Of a DNA stretch of 64,000 nucleotides, positions 11,824-23,303 are shown in pieces (within the stretch, counting starts at the first letter, position 1; each line of letters opens with the position of its first letter). Under the pieces are notes generated by a model. That model ran no database searches. It saw nothing but the letters and a program-made list of their open reading frames with translations, and had not been told where the DNA came from. Where the stretch lies: contig MU270020.1 of the NCBI GenBank assembly GCA_021432635.1, forward strand, positions 885,202-949,201, read 5' to 3'. The DNA is from Thozetella sp. PMI_491 (lineage: Eukaryota; Ascomycota; Sordariomycetes; Chaetosphaeriales; Chaetosphaeriaceae). The position numbers and the translations under genes are program-made.

Positions 11824-13731
11824 ATGGCAGCCTTTCCGTGGTCTAAGGGCAGCGACGATGAGAAGGCCCCGCCCTCTCCCCAGGACGTTGGGGTCGTCCC
11901 TGCGGACGAGGCCGTCGTTGACGAGGCCGAGGACGATCTTCATCGTGGGATGAAGCCCCGACAGCTTAGTAAGTTCCCTCGTGGCGGCCCTGTTTTTTTG
12001 GTCGCTCCCTTTGTCTCCCGAGACAGAAGAAAGCGGAGGCTGACGGGCCGCTAGACATGATGGCCATTGCCGGCGCCATCGGAACCGGTCTCATTCTCGG
12101 CACGGGTGGCGCTCTGATGAACGGCGGTCCGGCTGCGCTGCTCATCGCCTATGCGATCATGGGCTTTGTTGTCTACGTCGTCATGGTCGCGCTGGGTGAG
12201 ATGGGTGCCTGGCTTCCCCACAAGAAGAGCTTTTCGGGATACGCTACTCGTTTCGTGGACCCTGCCATGGGGTATGTTTCTTGTGCCACCTCCCCCCCGG
12301 CACGCGCCGGCACTTGTGTGCAAACACAGCTGCGTCCAAGCTCCTTGCCGCGACACACCTAGCTGACAGAGCTGTAGTTTCGCGACAGGTTGGAACTACT
12401 TCTTCAAGTATGTCATCGTATTACCCAACAACTTGACGGCGACGGGCATCCTTATACAATTCTGGCGACCCGACCTCAATGTATCGATATGGATCGTTAC
12501 CTTTGGTATCTGCATCGTGGCCCTCAATGTAAGTCGCGGTCAATCCCTGAGCACCAATTCGCATGCTGCAGCGCCACTAACCCCCGTCTAGCTCATCCAC
12601 GTGCGTTTCTTCGGTGAGGCCGAGTTCTGGATGTCACTCGTCAAGGCGCTGGTCATCTGCGTTCTCATTCTCGTCTGCTTCGTCGTGGCCCTGGGCGGTG
12701 GTCCAAACGGCCACCGGACTGGCTTCTGGTACTGGAATGATCCTGGCGCATTCGCCCAGTACGCCGGCATCCAAGGCCCGACCGGTCGCTTCCTCGCCGT
12801 CTGGGCCTCGATGGTGCAGGCTACCTTTGCCTACCTTGGCACTGAGCTCGTCGGAGTGGCCTTTGGCGAGACCCCCAACCCGCGCAAGAATGTGCCCAAG
12901 GCCGTCCGCCAGACGCTTCTGCGTATCTGCCTGTTCTACATCATCGGAGTGCTCGTGCTTGGCATGGCCGTGCCTTGGAACAGCAAGACCCTGGCTGCCG
13001 CCGCCGCGTCCAGGGCGAGCGGAGGTACGTGTCCATTCCTCCTAACCCTCCGCTCCAGACTAGACACCGCCATGAACACATGCTGATCTGCTCTTTCTAC
13101 AGCTGCTTCACCTTATGTCGTTGCCGCCAAGGAGGCCGGAATTAGCGGCCTGCCCGATGCGATCAATGCTTTGCTGATGGTCTTCACCGTCAGCGCCGCC
13201 AACTCGGATATCTACCTCGCCTCGCGCACGCTGTGGGCGCTCGCCAAGGATCGCCAGGCCCCGCAGATCTTCCACCGTACCAACTCGCGCGGTGTACCCG
13301 TCCCGGCCGTCGCCCTGTCGTCGCTCTTCATCGTCCTCGGCTTCATGAACGCCACCAAGGACTCGTCTACTGTGTTCGGCTACTTCGTGTCCCTCGTCAC
13401 CATTTTCGGCTCGCTGAACTGGATCGCCATCCTCGTCAGCCACATGGCCATGATGCGCGCGATGAAGGCCCAGGGCATCTCCCGCGATGTCATGCCCTAC
13501 CGCAACCCGCTGCTCCCGTGGGCCACGTATCCCGCCTTCTTCGTTACCGCCCTCATCATCATCTTCAACGGGTACGCCGCCTTCATCCCCACGTTCAAGG
13601 TCGACAAGTTCATTACCTCGTACATCGGCGTCCCGGTCTACATCATCAACCTGCTTGTCTGGAAGGTTGTGAAGAAGACGAGGCGCGTCCGCCCCGAGGA
13701 GGCGGATCTCGTTACGGGCAGGAGAGAGTAA
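11824..13731 (+). CDS. Dip5-like amino acid permease (YAT family, APC superfamily)
   Basis: Five exons (11824-11968, 12055-12271, 12378-12528, 12592-13024, 13103-13731) encode 524 residues; phases agree at all four junctions. The protein is a plasma-membrane proton-coupled amino acid importer. After an acidic cytosolic N-terminus comes the family signature IAGAIGTGLILGTG at the first membrane helix, then about 12 hydrophobic segments. Similarity to yeast Dip5 (acidic amino acid permease) is strong in several places, such as GGGPNG followed by YWNDPGAF, the pair AASPYVVAAKEAGI, NSDIYLASRTLWALA, and FITSYIGVPVYIINL near the end. It ends in a short basic/acidic tail. Substrate choice cannot be read from sequence; dicarboxylic amino acids are the best guess from the Dip5 likeness. 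The downstream gene is an MFS transporter on the opposite strand. Confidence 0.93.
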
Positions 13732-14273
13732 GCGTGTCGGGGCAGTGCTTCATAGGTCTGCTTTCCCGGACCTGAGGAATCATCATGTTAGCTATTCTAG
13801 TATGCAGAGGATTGCTGAATGCCTTAATTTTCTCGTGCTAAATACCAGTCCGTGACTCCCCCCCCTCAGCTTCTACCCGTACGCGCCAAGATCCCACCCA
13901 AAGAACGTGCTGCGCTCGGCCGTGATAACCAGGTCTGTGGCGAAACCGGGACCATGGCAGGGCAGCCGAAGAAATTGGCATCCAGCCACTTAGAGGGCGT
14001 CTCTTGCATAAAAGATCCGGCCGTGTAACACACCCTCGACCAACGAACTAGGAGATAAGCCCCGATGGCTGCTAGCCCAATCGTATCTTTCGCCGTTGAC
14101 AGACTAGAGAAAATGGTCTGTAAAGAGTAACTTTTCTTTTAAATTATCTTTCCTGTAATACCTGACCCTTCTATCTCATCTACCCTAGCGAGTGAGAGAA
14201 TACAGAAATTCGTAACGCATAAGATCATTTCCTCATTCCCGATTGTTCGGGCAGCAGCCTATCAACCATCTTT
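13732..14273. other. Intergenic between convergent transporters
   Basis: About 540 bases that must contain the 3' ends of the permease and of the MFS gene. No reading frame of interest; A/T-rich patches near 14100-14220 are the likely polyadenylation regions. Confidence 0.5.
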
Positions 14274-15885
14274 TCACTGATCCCGAGAGTACTTGGACTT
14301 CTGCCTCCACCGAAGCCCATACCTCATGACGAGAACCGGAATGGGCAGGAGGGCTAGCTGGGCGGAGCCCATCAGTGTGAGGCCCCAGCCATAGCCGAAC
14401 CTCTCCACTAGAGGCTGCGTGGCCAGGGGGAGAAAAGTGCCCATGAGGCACCGAGAAACGATGACAGCCGTGAGGGCAGAGGCAGAGTATATGCCAAAGG
14501 CGTCCACCACGTAGGCCATCAGAGGCAAGAAGGCGAGCATCAGCGAGCTACCCATCAAGCCCAGCGAGAGGAGGAGGAAAGGCAGGGGGATGCGGAGCTC
14601 GGCCGCCCAGCCGTATAGGGAGACGACCAGCGGCAGCAGAGTGCCCCCGACTATGACGAGGGGGAGGCGGAACTCGGGGCCGCCAATGCCTCCGTGCGAG
14701 TTGCGAAGACGGATATAGATGCGATCCAGGGCGACGTTGCAGAAGGCAACGCTTAGGGCGGAGCCGATGCCTGAAGAGGGGGTTAGCATATGTAGGGATC
14801 GGGAGTGGGCTTGTCGAGATATGCTCACTAAAGAAGACAAAACAGAGACCTGCCCCGGCTGGCGACAGTCCGTACAGGTCTTGCAAGATATCCGGCAGCG
14901 AGGTGCTCATGACGTAGAAGTAGGTGAAAACTAGCGCCCCAAAGAGCGCAATGGCCTGCAGGACGCCGGAGCTCGCAAGGACCACGCCGGGCCGCAGGAT
15001 CGACTCCCACATCTTGCTCGCGCCGCTTCCGTCCTCCAGGTCGAACACAGTCCGGAGCGACTGGTCGTCAGTCTCCTTGCGCAGGCGGGCGGCCCGGCGC
15101 CGGAGGATGGGGACCTTGTACGTCTCGCGGAAGCAGGTGAGGAAGAGGAGCTCGCAGGCGGTAGCGAGGGCCACGCTGATCCAGACGACGCGACGCCAGC
15201 CCAGCTCCTGCGCAATGGCGCCGCTGAGGGCGGGCCCGACGGCGCCGCCGATGAGCGGAGCCAGCATGATGGCGCTCATGGCCGAGCCGCGCTGCTCCGA
15301 CACAAACATGTCGCCGATGATGGCCGGGTTGAGCACGTTGGACGCCACAGCCAGGCCGGTCAGGGCGCGGGCGCCGATGAAGACGCCCGTGCTCTCGCTC
15401 ATGGCCGCGAGAGCCGTGGCGACGATGAAGAGCACATTGGCGACGTTGATGACGGGGTAGCGCCCAAAGACCTCGGACAGCGGCGCGATCAGCAGCGGCC
15501 CGGCGGCCTCGCCGAGCTCCCAGATGGTGACGAGGAGGACGCTGGCAGACTTGCTTGCGTTTTCGCGGTCCAGGTCCTCTGCAATGGCGCTCGCTATGGG
15601 AACCACGCCGATGCACGTGAAAGTCCTAGACTGGCGGTCAGCTTGGGGTTGGTTTCTCTGACACAGGCGCGGGGGGGGAGGGGGCACATACACGGTGAAG
15701 GCTGTCAGGGCCAGGAGCAGCACGATTCCCCACTTGTAGAACTGCGGCCAGTCGAGCGGGTTCTCGTCGTCGCCCTCGGGGTCGAAGTCGACGACCTGGG
15801 CCTTGGAGAGGCCATCGATCCGATCATCGGCGACCGCCGGGCGGCCGTCGTGCTGGTGCTCGAGGAGGGGTAGTGTCTCGTCCAT
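14274..15885 (-). CDS. Major facilitator superfamily transporter, DHA1 (drug:H+ antiporter) type
   Basis: Three exons on the minus strand (15885-15692, 15625-14829, 14770-14274) encode 495 residues. I chose the ATG at 15885 because it opens MDETLPLLE, followed by an acidic cytosolic tail and the DENPLDWPQFYKW motif that precedes helix 1 in fungal DHA1 proteins. Intron 1 donor GTATGT and acceptor TCTAG restore AFTVTFTCIGVVPIA across helix 1. The A-type loop motif (SEVFGRYPVINVANV), the helix-5 region GPALSGAIAQELGWRRVVW and about 12 membrane segments are all present, so the gene looks complete. It probably exports small toxic molecules or metabolites across the plasma membrane. Substrate unknown. 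It lies 2 kb from, and divergent to, the carbamoyl amidohydrolase gene. Confidence 0.9.
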
Positions 15886-17946
15886 ACGGATAGGCTTCCG
15901 TGGATAGGATCCAGGAGGGTTTTGTTCCGTGAAGGGGCAGAATCCGAGCAGCACTCGCTGTTATGGACCTGGGCGGCGGCAGGAGGGAGGCGAGGAGGCA
16001 AGCCAGATAACTATATCTTCGATTAGGAATCAGCACTGGCGGACCCTTATAAAAATCTGGAGCCGCCCAAGCCCAAAACCCCCCCCCTCCCCACCCCCTT
16101 CCCCCTCCCATCACTGGGGTTTCTTGGCGGGTCTAATTATCTAGCTCAGCTTTCTAGTTCTAGTTCGGGTGGGACGGCGCGCCACTGCCGGTGACTCGCT
16201 CGAGGCGCCTGACAAAGGGCGTGTGCAGCCCCTTGTCTTGACTGATGCTCGGCGAATCGACCCACGGCATAGCCGGAGGGGTATGCTTGAGAGGGGCTTC
16301 CTTCTGAGAGAGGGTCTGAACCCGAACGAGAACAATGCCTGGCTCGGTCTATCGCATCGAGAAATCCCGGCCTGGTCGCCTGCACGGCGCTGCACACCTA
16401 GTCACAGTTTCACGGAGGGGGAACGACGGAGGGTAAGGTTGCTGCATTCGTCGTCAGGATTGCGGATTGCGTGCGACCTTGAGGCACCCTTGAGGGGCCT
16501 TTGACGGACACCCTACTTCTTCGTACCGAGTCATCAGTAATTAGCGGCGACTTTCTTTCGCACAAGGCGCGGGGAGCGGTCCTATTGGCCAATGGGAGCG
16601 CCCAAACGTTTGCCTCCCTTTTTCTACTCGCTCGCATATTCTGCTGCTTCCCCCGGGTAACGCCGGCGGGCGGTGAGAAGCTTGCAACGGAGAGAGCTGA
16701 TCCCAGTGGCGGATGTGCAGAATTTTCACGCCGCCGCTATCACAAGCTGCTGAACACGACGAGCGCTTAGTTTCGGGCGAGGTTTCACCACACTTGACAT
16801 GCAACCAGAAGTAAAAAAAAAATTTCAGCGTCGCTCGCCGTGTTCTAGACATCACCGGGTTGCAACCACAGACCGAAAAGTCCCAAAAGTCCCACATGTC
16901 CGATTCGCTTGGGAGTAAGCGGGCAGCGGGACGAGAGATGTGAGGGTGGTATACAGATATAGCCCCGCATTAGCGACCGCGCCGCGGCCGACGCAGGACC
17001 TATCGAGCCGTCGGGGTCTCTGGACCCTTGACTGTCTCGGCGCGCCTGGGCACTTCCACGTCGCCTGCCGTCGGCACAGAAGTCAATAGAATCTTCCTTC
17101 AGACAGGAGTTGCGCGACCGCCCGCGGATGCCACCTTTTAATTGTTGTTTCATCTGCTCGGGAGGGCAAACGTTAAGGGTGAGGAGCAGTAGGAGGCGGG
17201 GGTGGTTTCTACAAGAGACTGAGGGGTATGGCGGCCCGGCGCACCTGCAGTCTGGCGGGGGAACCGGAGCTTCGGAGCGTGGGGGGCGAGTAAATTCTTC
17301 TTCCTCGATCGGGAGGTATGGAACCCGGGGCGGCGCCGGACGGTGCCGTGGCGCTTCTGACCTACGGGGTCGTAGGTGTTGGTCCATGCGGCGTGGACTG
17401 CCGGCCCCACCCGGGCCGGTCTTCGATGTTCCCGTGGGCAGTACCTGAGGTACCGAGTAGTTTTCAGAATGTGATACTAACCCGACTGGAATTGGTCCCA
17501 AACGCTTTGCATGACGTACGAAAGCATAAAGGTAGAGCACAGCGGGAAGCTTACCTAGTCATACCTCGCCTTATTTCCCTAGAAAAATGGCAGAGCGACT
17601 AAGACGCCACGACAGCTAAAAAGTGTTAGACCAGATACTGCATACAACCCGAAGCCGAGAGAAATGTGGTCTATTAAGATTAAGGCGCCTTCTCAAAACC
17701 ACATCCTACCCCGTGAGTGACGAGGCAGGCATGGTATCTTGGGCCGCGTAACTTGTAACGCATCTTGCATATTCTGCTAGCGCGCCTTCTCGGCACAAGC
17801 CCCGCCCATGCGGTTGTCTGGCAGTGAGGGGCTCTACGGATGATAAGAATTCCTTTCTACTGACAGTCTACTCCTCGCCCACGGGGAGATAGACAGGATC
17901 AACAAGAACTCTTGAAAAGTGTAGTCTCGTCGGGCTCGCCTCAAGT
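15886..17946. other. Divergent intergenic region
   Basis: Two kilobases between the starts of the MFS gene (minus) and the amidohydrolase gene (plus). A C-rich tract at about 16081-16110 and a TTATAAAA-like stretch near 16047-16054 sit in the MFS promoter. The 231-codon minus-strand frame at 16845-17540 shows no domain and no coding-like codon pattern, so I do not call a gene. Confidence 0.5.
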
Positions 17947-19633
17947 ATGGCGTCAGTAGCTTGGAAATCCGTCTTCCCTCGGGCGACCCGAGTTTCCCAG
18001 TCGTTGATATGGTCGTGCCCGGCGCAAAAGCTTGGCCGCATTCCACCGAGCCGCCTTACATTCTCTGGTCACGTCCGCCATGCGAGCAATGGGGCCCAAG
18101 TCGACATCACAGCACTCAAGGTCAACCGAGATCGGCTGATGGGCAGCCTGCACCACACCTGCCAATGGGGAACGGGCAAGCGATGGGGTGCTGAGGCGAC
18201 CTCAACGGGTATGAGCCGTCTGGCCCTCTCCGACACAGATAAGCAGGCCCGGGATTGGTTCGTTGAGAAGACGCTGCAGCTGGGGTGCAAGGTGACCGTC
18301 GATGCTATGGGCAACATTTTTGCTGTCCGTCCCGGCCGTCGGCCAGGGCCGCCCACAGTGGTCGGATCGCACTTGGATACCCAGCCCAGCGGCGAACGGT
18401 ATGACGGCATCCTGGGCGTCCACGCTGGCATTGAGATGCTTGAGGTCCTGGAAGAGCGCGGCATCCTCACCGAGTTTCCCGTCGGAGTTGTCAATTGGAC
18501 CAAGTAAGCTATCTCTCCCCTGCTGCCAGGTAGATGCAAGACATACGGACGACACGCACGGATTCCACATGGAGAGGATGCTGACTGGGGCTCTCTGCAG
18601 CGAAGAAGGCGCCAGATTTCCTATAAGCATGGTCTCCTCCGGCGTCTGGGCAGGCGCCATCCCGCTGGAGCGCGCATACGGCCTGCGCGAAGTCGGTGGT
18701 GGTACTGCGACCATGCAATCGGAGCTCGAGCGCATCGGCTACCAAGGGTCGACGGCTGCTAGCCACGAGGACTTCCCGCTCGCCGCCCACTTTGAGCTGC
18801 ACATCGAACAGGGGCCGATACTGGAGCACGAGGGCAAGAAGGTCGGTGTCGTTCAGGGCGTGCAGGCTTACAAGTGGTTCACCATCGATGTGGTGGGAAG
18901 AGGTTGGCCCCCTTTTCTGGTCCCCACCGGCACGCAGGAGTACAGGAGCTGAAAGCCGCAGATGCCCACACCGGTACGACCCCGTTCGAATCTCGCGGCG
19001 ACGCACTGCTCGCAGCCGGTAAGTTCGCATCTGAGTGGCTCCCTCGGCAGTAGATGTGCGGCGGTCTGACGGGCGCAATAAACAGCTAGAATGATCGCCT
19101 ACTCCCACGAGGCAGCGGCCAAGCAGTCCGCTCTCGCCTCGACTGGCGTCCTCACCCTCGCTCCCGGCAGCGTCAACACGATCCCGGGACACGTCCAGTT
19201 CAGCCTCGACATCCGGGCACCGCACGACGAGACTGTAGAAAGCCTTGAGGCCGACCTGAGGGCGCGCTTCGCCGTCATCGCGGCGAACGGTGAGAACAGT
19301 GGCTTGCCCGTGTCTGTCTCGTGGCAGACGGACACCGTGTCGCCGGCCGTGCACTTCCACCCAGACTGCATCGCCTGCGTACAGACGTCCGCCGAGTCCG
19401 TGGTGGGATCCAAGGACCTGGTGAGGCCCATGGTGAGCGGTGCCGGCCATGATTCTGTGTACGCCTCGTGGCACTGCCCGACGAGCATGATCTTTGTGAC
19501 GTCGAAGAATGGCGTGAGCCACAACCCGGAGGAATACACTAGCCCAGAGGACTGCGCCATAGGTGCCGAGGTCTTGCTGCGAAGCGTAGTAAAGTATGAC
19601 CAATTACGGGCTTCTCGCACGGCGAATCCGTAA
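17947..19633 (+). CDS. M20-family N-carbamoyl-amino-acid amidohydrolase (beta-ureidopropionase / carbamoylase type)
   Basis: Four exons (17947-18503, 18601-18902, 18962-19018, 19086-19633) encode 487 residues. The family uses two metal ions to split the carbamoyl group from N-carbamoyl amino acids or ureido acids, releasing ammonia and CO2. Visible signatures are the metal ligands in VVGSHLDTQPSG and ERYDGILGV, NEEGARF (the Asn codon spans intron 1), HIEQGPILE, DAHTGTTPFESRGDAL spanning intron 2, and GAGHDS near the end. Substrate may be beta-ureidopropionate, an N-carbamoyl-L-amino acid or a related ureide; sequence alone does not decide. The first 50 residues are basic and lack acids (MASVAWKSVFPRATRVSQ), which looks like a mitochondrial presequence. 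Intron 2 has an unusual GTTGGC donor; the alternative of reading through it meets a stop within 20 codons. Confidence 0.88.
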
Positions 19634-20647
19634 GACCGCGATGCCCCAAACCTCGCCAGGAGGATATAGAGGCGAGACCATACATCTGCATTTTTATACT
19701 GCTGCATAGGTTTCATCGAATAAGTCTAATTAGTTGTAGCCCCACGTGAGACCAGCTGCACCGGTTGAGCGCGGCCTTGAGCATCAATACACTGCTCCCA
19801 TCTCTTGATATTACAGCAAGATCAGATCTACACCACCCTTCCCCTACCTTTTCTTATTCCTTGATAGTTTTTCGGGGCAAAGACTCTTGTTGGTTTTCGC
19901 CCGTGATACGGCTAGCAGAAAACAACCGACGTCGCCTTGCACTTTAGATGGGACGAATGGCCCAAGGGGTCTGCTAGCGTTTCTCCTGGACCCTGACTCG
20001 TTGTAGCGGGCCACGAGACCCTCGCATGAAGCCTTCGGCCACTTCGGCACCATAGGCCAGTCGGCCGTTTCATATTGACTGGCCAGGGCCACAGGTACAG
20101 CTACTACCCAGCGGAATGGTATGGACAACCTATACACGGAAAGGTACGGAGAATGCTTCCGTGGGCGGATTCTGGAACCATTGTAATGAAACTCCAGCAG
20201 GCTAACCTTTCCAACGGTATAGACTTGACCTCATCATCCACTCGACCCTTCACGTCGAGCCCTCAGCCCCTGAACCGAATATTAGGTTGGGGAACGACGT
20301 GTCAGCAAAATGAAGGACACTTGAGGCTCAGATGGAGTCTAAGTGAAGATTGGCGGAATATCTCCCACGGGCTCCGCCGCCCCCGCTGCGAACACTCTAA
20401 CTCACGGGGGCCATCATTTCCACCTATGCGTGGGGAGACGCTCTCGATTCGTGCTCTCAACGTCCCAAAGGGCCAGTTGACTCCCAGTCATGGCGATTCG
20501 CTATGTACAAGTTCCTATAAAGATGAGTTAGGTTACCCAGGAGTTGGGGCGCCAAGCACGCCAAGTCGACCAAGTGCCATCACATCACCCGCTATTCCCT
20601 GTCACATTCGTTTCCTCAGGCTAGCCCCTGTTCGCACCATATTCGTT
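19634..20647. other. Intergenic, promoter of the polygalacturonase
   Basis: One kilobase between tandem genes. It holds the 3' end of the amidohydrolase gene and the polygalacturonase promoter. The open frame that runs in phase into the polygalacturonase start from 20075 is not supported, because the signal peptide begins at 20648. Confidence 0.55.
20515..20521 (+). promoter_or_regulatory. Possible TATA box of the polygalacturonase gene
   Basis: The sequence CCTATAAAGA lies about 130 bases before the polygalacturonase ATG at 20648. Motif and distance fit a fungal promoter with a short leader. Confidence 0.45.
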
Positions 20648-21956
20648 ATGGTTTCCTGGATCTTTGCTGCCGTTCTCGCGGCGTCCGGTGTTCTAGCGGC
20701 GCCGCCTACCGTCACACCCCGCCCGCGGGTCGACGAGGCCGTCGCCAAGCGCGCCGGTAGTTGCACTTTCAGTGGCTCTGCCGGGGCCGCCTCAGCCAGT
20801 GCCTCCAAGGCATCTTGTGCCACAATTGTCTTGTCGTCCGTCGCCGTCCCTTCGGGCACAACCTTAGACTTGACCGGTCTCAACGATGGCACACAGGTAC
20901 GTGCGGGCCATTAGACTGTCCGATGACGGCAGGAGCGGCTACTAACGTGCTGCAAACAGGTCATCTTTGAGGGCACCACTACCTTTGGATACAAAGAGTG
21001 GGAAGGCCCCCTTGTCGCCGTCAGCGGCAAGCAAGTCACAGTGACGGGCGCCTCCGGATCGTCCCTGGATGGCAGTGGCGCGAAGTGGTGGGACGGACAG
21101 GGGAGCAATGGCGGCAAGACCAAGCCGAAGGTATGTTGGTATAATACCAAGAGCCGCACAGTGCATCTTGTACCTGGGCATTAACACCAGTGTCTAGTTT
21201 TTCCAAGCCCACGATCTTACCGACAGCACCATCAGCGGGGTCAATATCGTGAACGCGCCTGTCCAGGTCTTCAGCATCAACAGCGTTCAGGGCCTGAATG
21301 TCACGGGTGTCACCATCAACAACTCGGACGGCGACTCCCAGGGAGGTCACAACACGGATTGCTTCGACATTGGCAGCTCTGACAGCGTTACCATCACCAA
21401 TGCCAAGTGCTACAACCAGGACGACTGCGTGGCTGTCAACTCTGGCACCGTACGCCCCCTATCACTCTTTCTTGTGGCTCCATCATGAACTGACACCCGC
21501 TAGAATATCCTGTTTACCGGAGGATACTGCTCGGGGGGCCACGGCCTCTCCATCGGCTCCGTCGGCGGCCGCTCTGATAACACTGTCGACACGGTGCGGT
21601 TCGAGAGCTCCCATATCGTCAACTCGGAGAACGGCGTGCGGGTGAAGACTATCAGCGGCAAGACCGGCACCGTCAACGCTGTCACTTACAAGGACATCAC
21701 ACTCAGCGGCATTACCAAGTACGGCGTCTTGGTGGAGCAGGCCTACAATGGCAAGGTCGGCTCGCCGACCAACGGCGTCAAGGTCAGCGCGCTTACCTTG
21801 GACGGCGTGACCGGCTCGGTTTCGAGCTCGGCAACCGACGTCTTCATCGACTGCGGCGATGGCAGCTGCACCGATTGGACCTGGACGGGTGTGAGCGTCA
21901 CCGGGGGCAAGACCAGCAGCAGCTGCCTGAATGTCCCGAGCGGAGCGTCTTGCTAA
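20648..21956 (+). CDS. Endopolygalacturonase, glycoside hydrolase family 28
   Basis: Four exons (20648-20896, 20960-21130, 21198-21449, 21504-21956), all introns in phase 0, encode 374 residues. The enzyme hydrolyses alpha-1,4 bonds of polygalacturonic acid in plant pectin. A signal peptide ([17 protein letters not shown]) is followed by a short propeptide ending in a KR dibasic site (VAKRAGSC), as in fungal endo-PGs. Catalytic motifs of GH28 are complete: NTDCFD with Asp194, QDDC with Asp215/Asp216, GGHGLSIGS with His237, and RVK with Arg270/Lys272. Length and the C-terminal Cys-rich end (CGDGSC ... SSSC ... GASC) match secreted endo-PGs rather than exo-enzymes or rhamnogalacturonases. The residue after NTD is Cys where Ala or Gly is more common in my memory of the family. 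Carbon-source control is likely but not visible here. Confidence 0.95.
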
Positions 21957-23303
21957 ACAAAGCTACCAAACCGTAGATGACGCGAGAGGGACAAATCCAC
22001 GAGGACGCTTTTCTGTATCCAGACGGCCGCCCGAGTTAGGCGAAAGTGCCAGACCATTTTGATGGCATTATTTCATAGCCGAGAAGGCACAGCTTCGCTA
22101 GAAGCCGGGAGCAACGGATACTTAGCTAGACGAGCTACTGGGAGCTCAGAAAATGTACAAACCAAAATCAGACGATACTATTGTCCATATTGGGGGTTAG
22201 CCCGTGTGGCTGTCCTGTAAACACACAATAGTGCGGCTTCACTGCCTAAGCACTTCATTTATTAGAAGGTTTTGTGCCCCGCGCTAGTTGCTCACACGAT
22301 GATACGGGGGTATTGGACATCCCTGAAGGGAAACCGACTACGCCTGTGGGGCTTTTACGGGGAGCGAGATGCGCCCACCGGCGTCTACAGTAGATCCGAA
22401 CACTACTAGGATGCGCAAATACGTCCGTCCGTCGGTTAAACGCAAGGGACCCTCTTCCCCTGACGCGCAGCAAGATCGAACGTGCCCTGTGGGGAGATAG
22501 AGTTAGTGCGCGATCCGGAGTTCGGTTCGGCCGGGCCACAAGGCTAAAGTAAACATGGCCGGCTGCACCAACCGGGGACGGCCGCTATTATACGCGGGAC
22601 ACGATGCTGCTCACGAAGCTTGAGGACCCGGGTGTGGGATGCCCCAATTACACACATCCGCATCTGGACTTGATCTTCGTATCCCACGCCGCTCTGGGGT
22701 TGAGGCTGAGAGCTATGAGATGAGCTATGGGGTCCCGGTTGGGCCGTGGCGCGCGACGCACGCCATCGCCATTGCGACAGCCGTCCCTAGTGATGCTAGT
22801 ATTTGAGGCTGCTGCATCAAGCCCTGCTCCTCGTACCCGTTGGGCTGCTAGAGGCTGTTAGAGAGCGCTGACAAACAGCCTCGCCTCTGAACCCCCGGGA
22901 GCTTGTTGGCCGAGTTTGAGGTCCTGATTCGCCAACACTCCTTGCTGGATGCGGGTTTTATTGGAGCCCGCCGTGATACCACCTCAGCGGCGCAGCAGCG
23001 AGGCCCGAGTCTGGTACCCTAACCACTTTCACCGACGACCCCGAGCTCAGGGCCGAATCAGGGCGCGCTCCTCGCCGTGCTGCAGCGCTGTGTCCCCAGA
23101 TATTTGGGGCCGGATAGCTCTCTCTCGTGGACTCACTTGTAGCTCCGAGCCGTCCCAACAGCCAATTCTTCCCTCTTCCCGCTCAACCTCCTCGGCTGCC
23201 ACCCGCTCCCTCTTTTGCGCTCGTACGGCTGATTCTATCGGCCGTGGTTGAGCTGCGTACACTCATTTGACGGAAAACCCATTCAGTTGCAAAAAAAAAA
23301 AAG
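21957..23303. other. Intergenic between two secreted-protein genes
   Basis: About 1.35 kb between polygalacturonase and the Tri14-like gene. I see no conserved coding potential on either strand. A run of A at 23290-23301 directly precedes the Tri14-like start. Confidence 0.5.

Noticed and set aside
16845-17540. Minus-strand open frame of 231 codons
   Set aside because: Random-looking composition, competing frames on both strands and no motif; it lies in the MFS/amidohydrolase promoter region.
20075-20647. Upstream in-frame extension of the polygalacturonase
   Set aside because: The open frame continues upstream, but a typical signal peptide begins at 20648 and a TATA-like box lies inside the extension.
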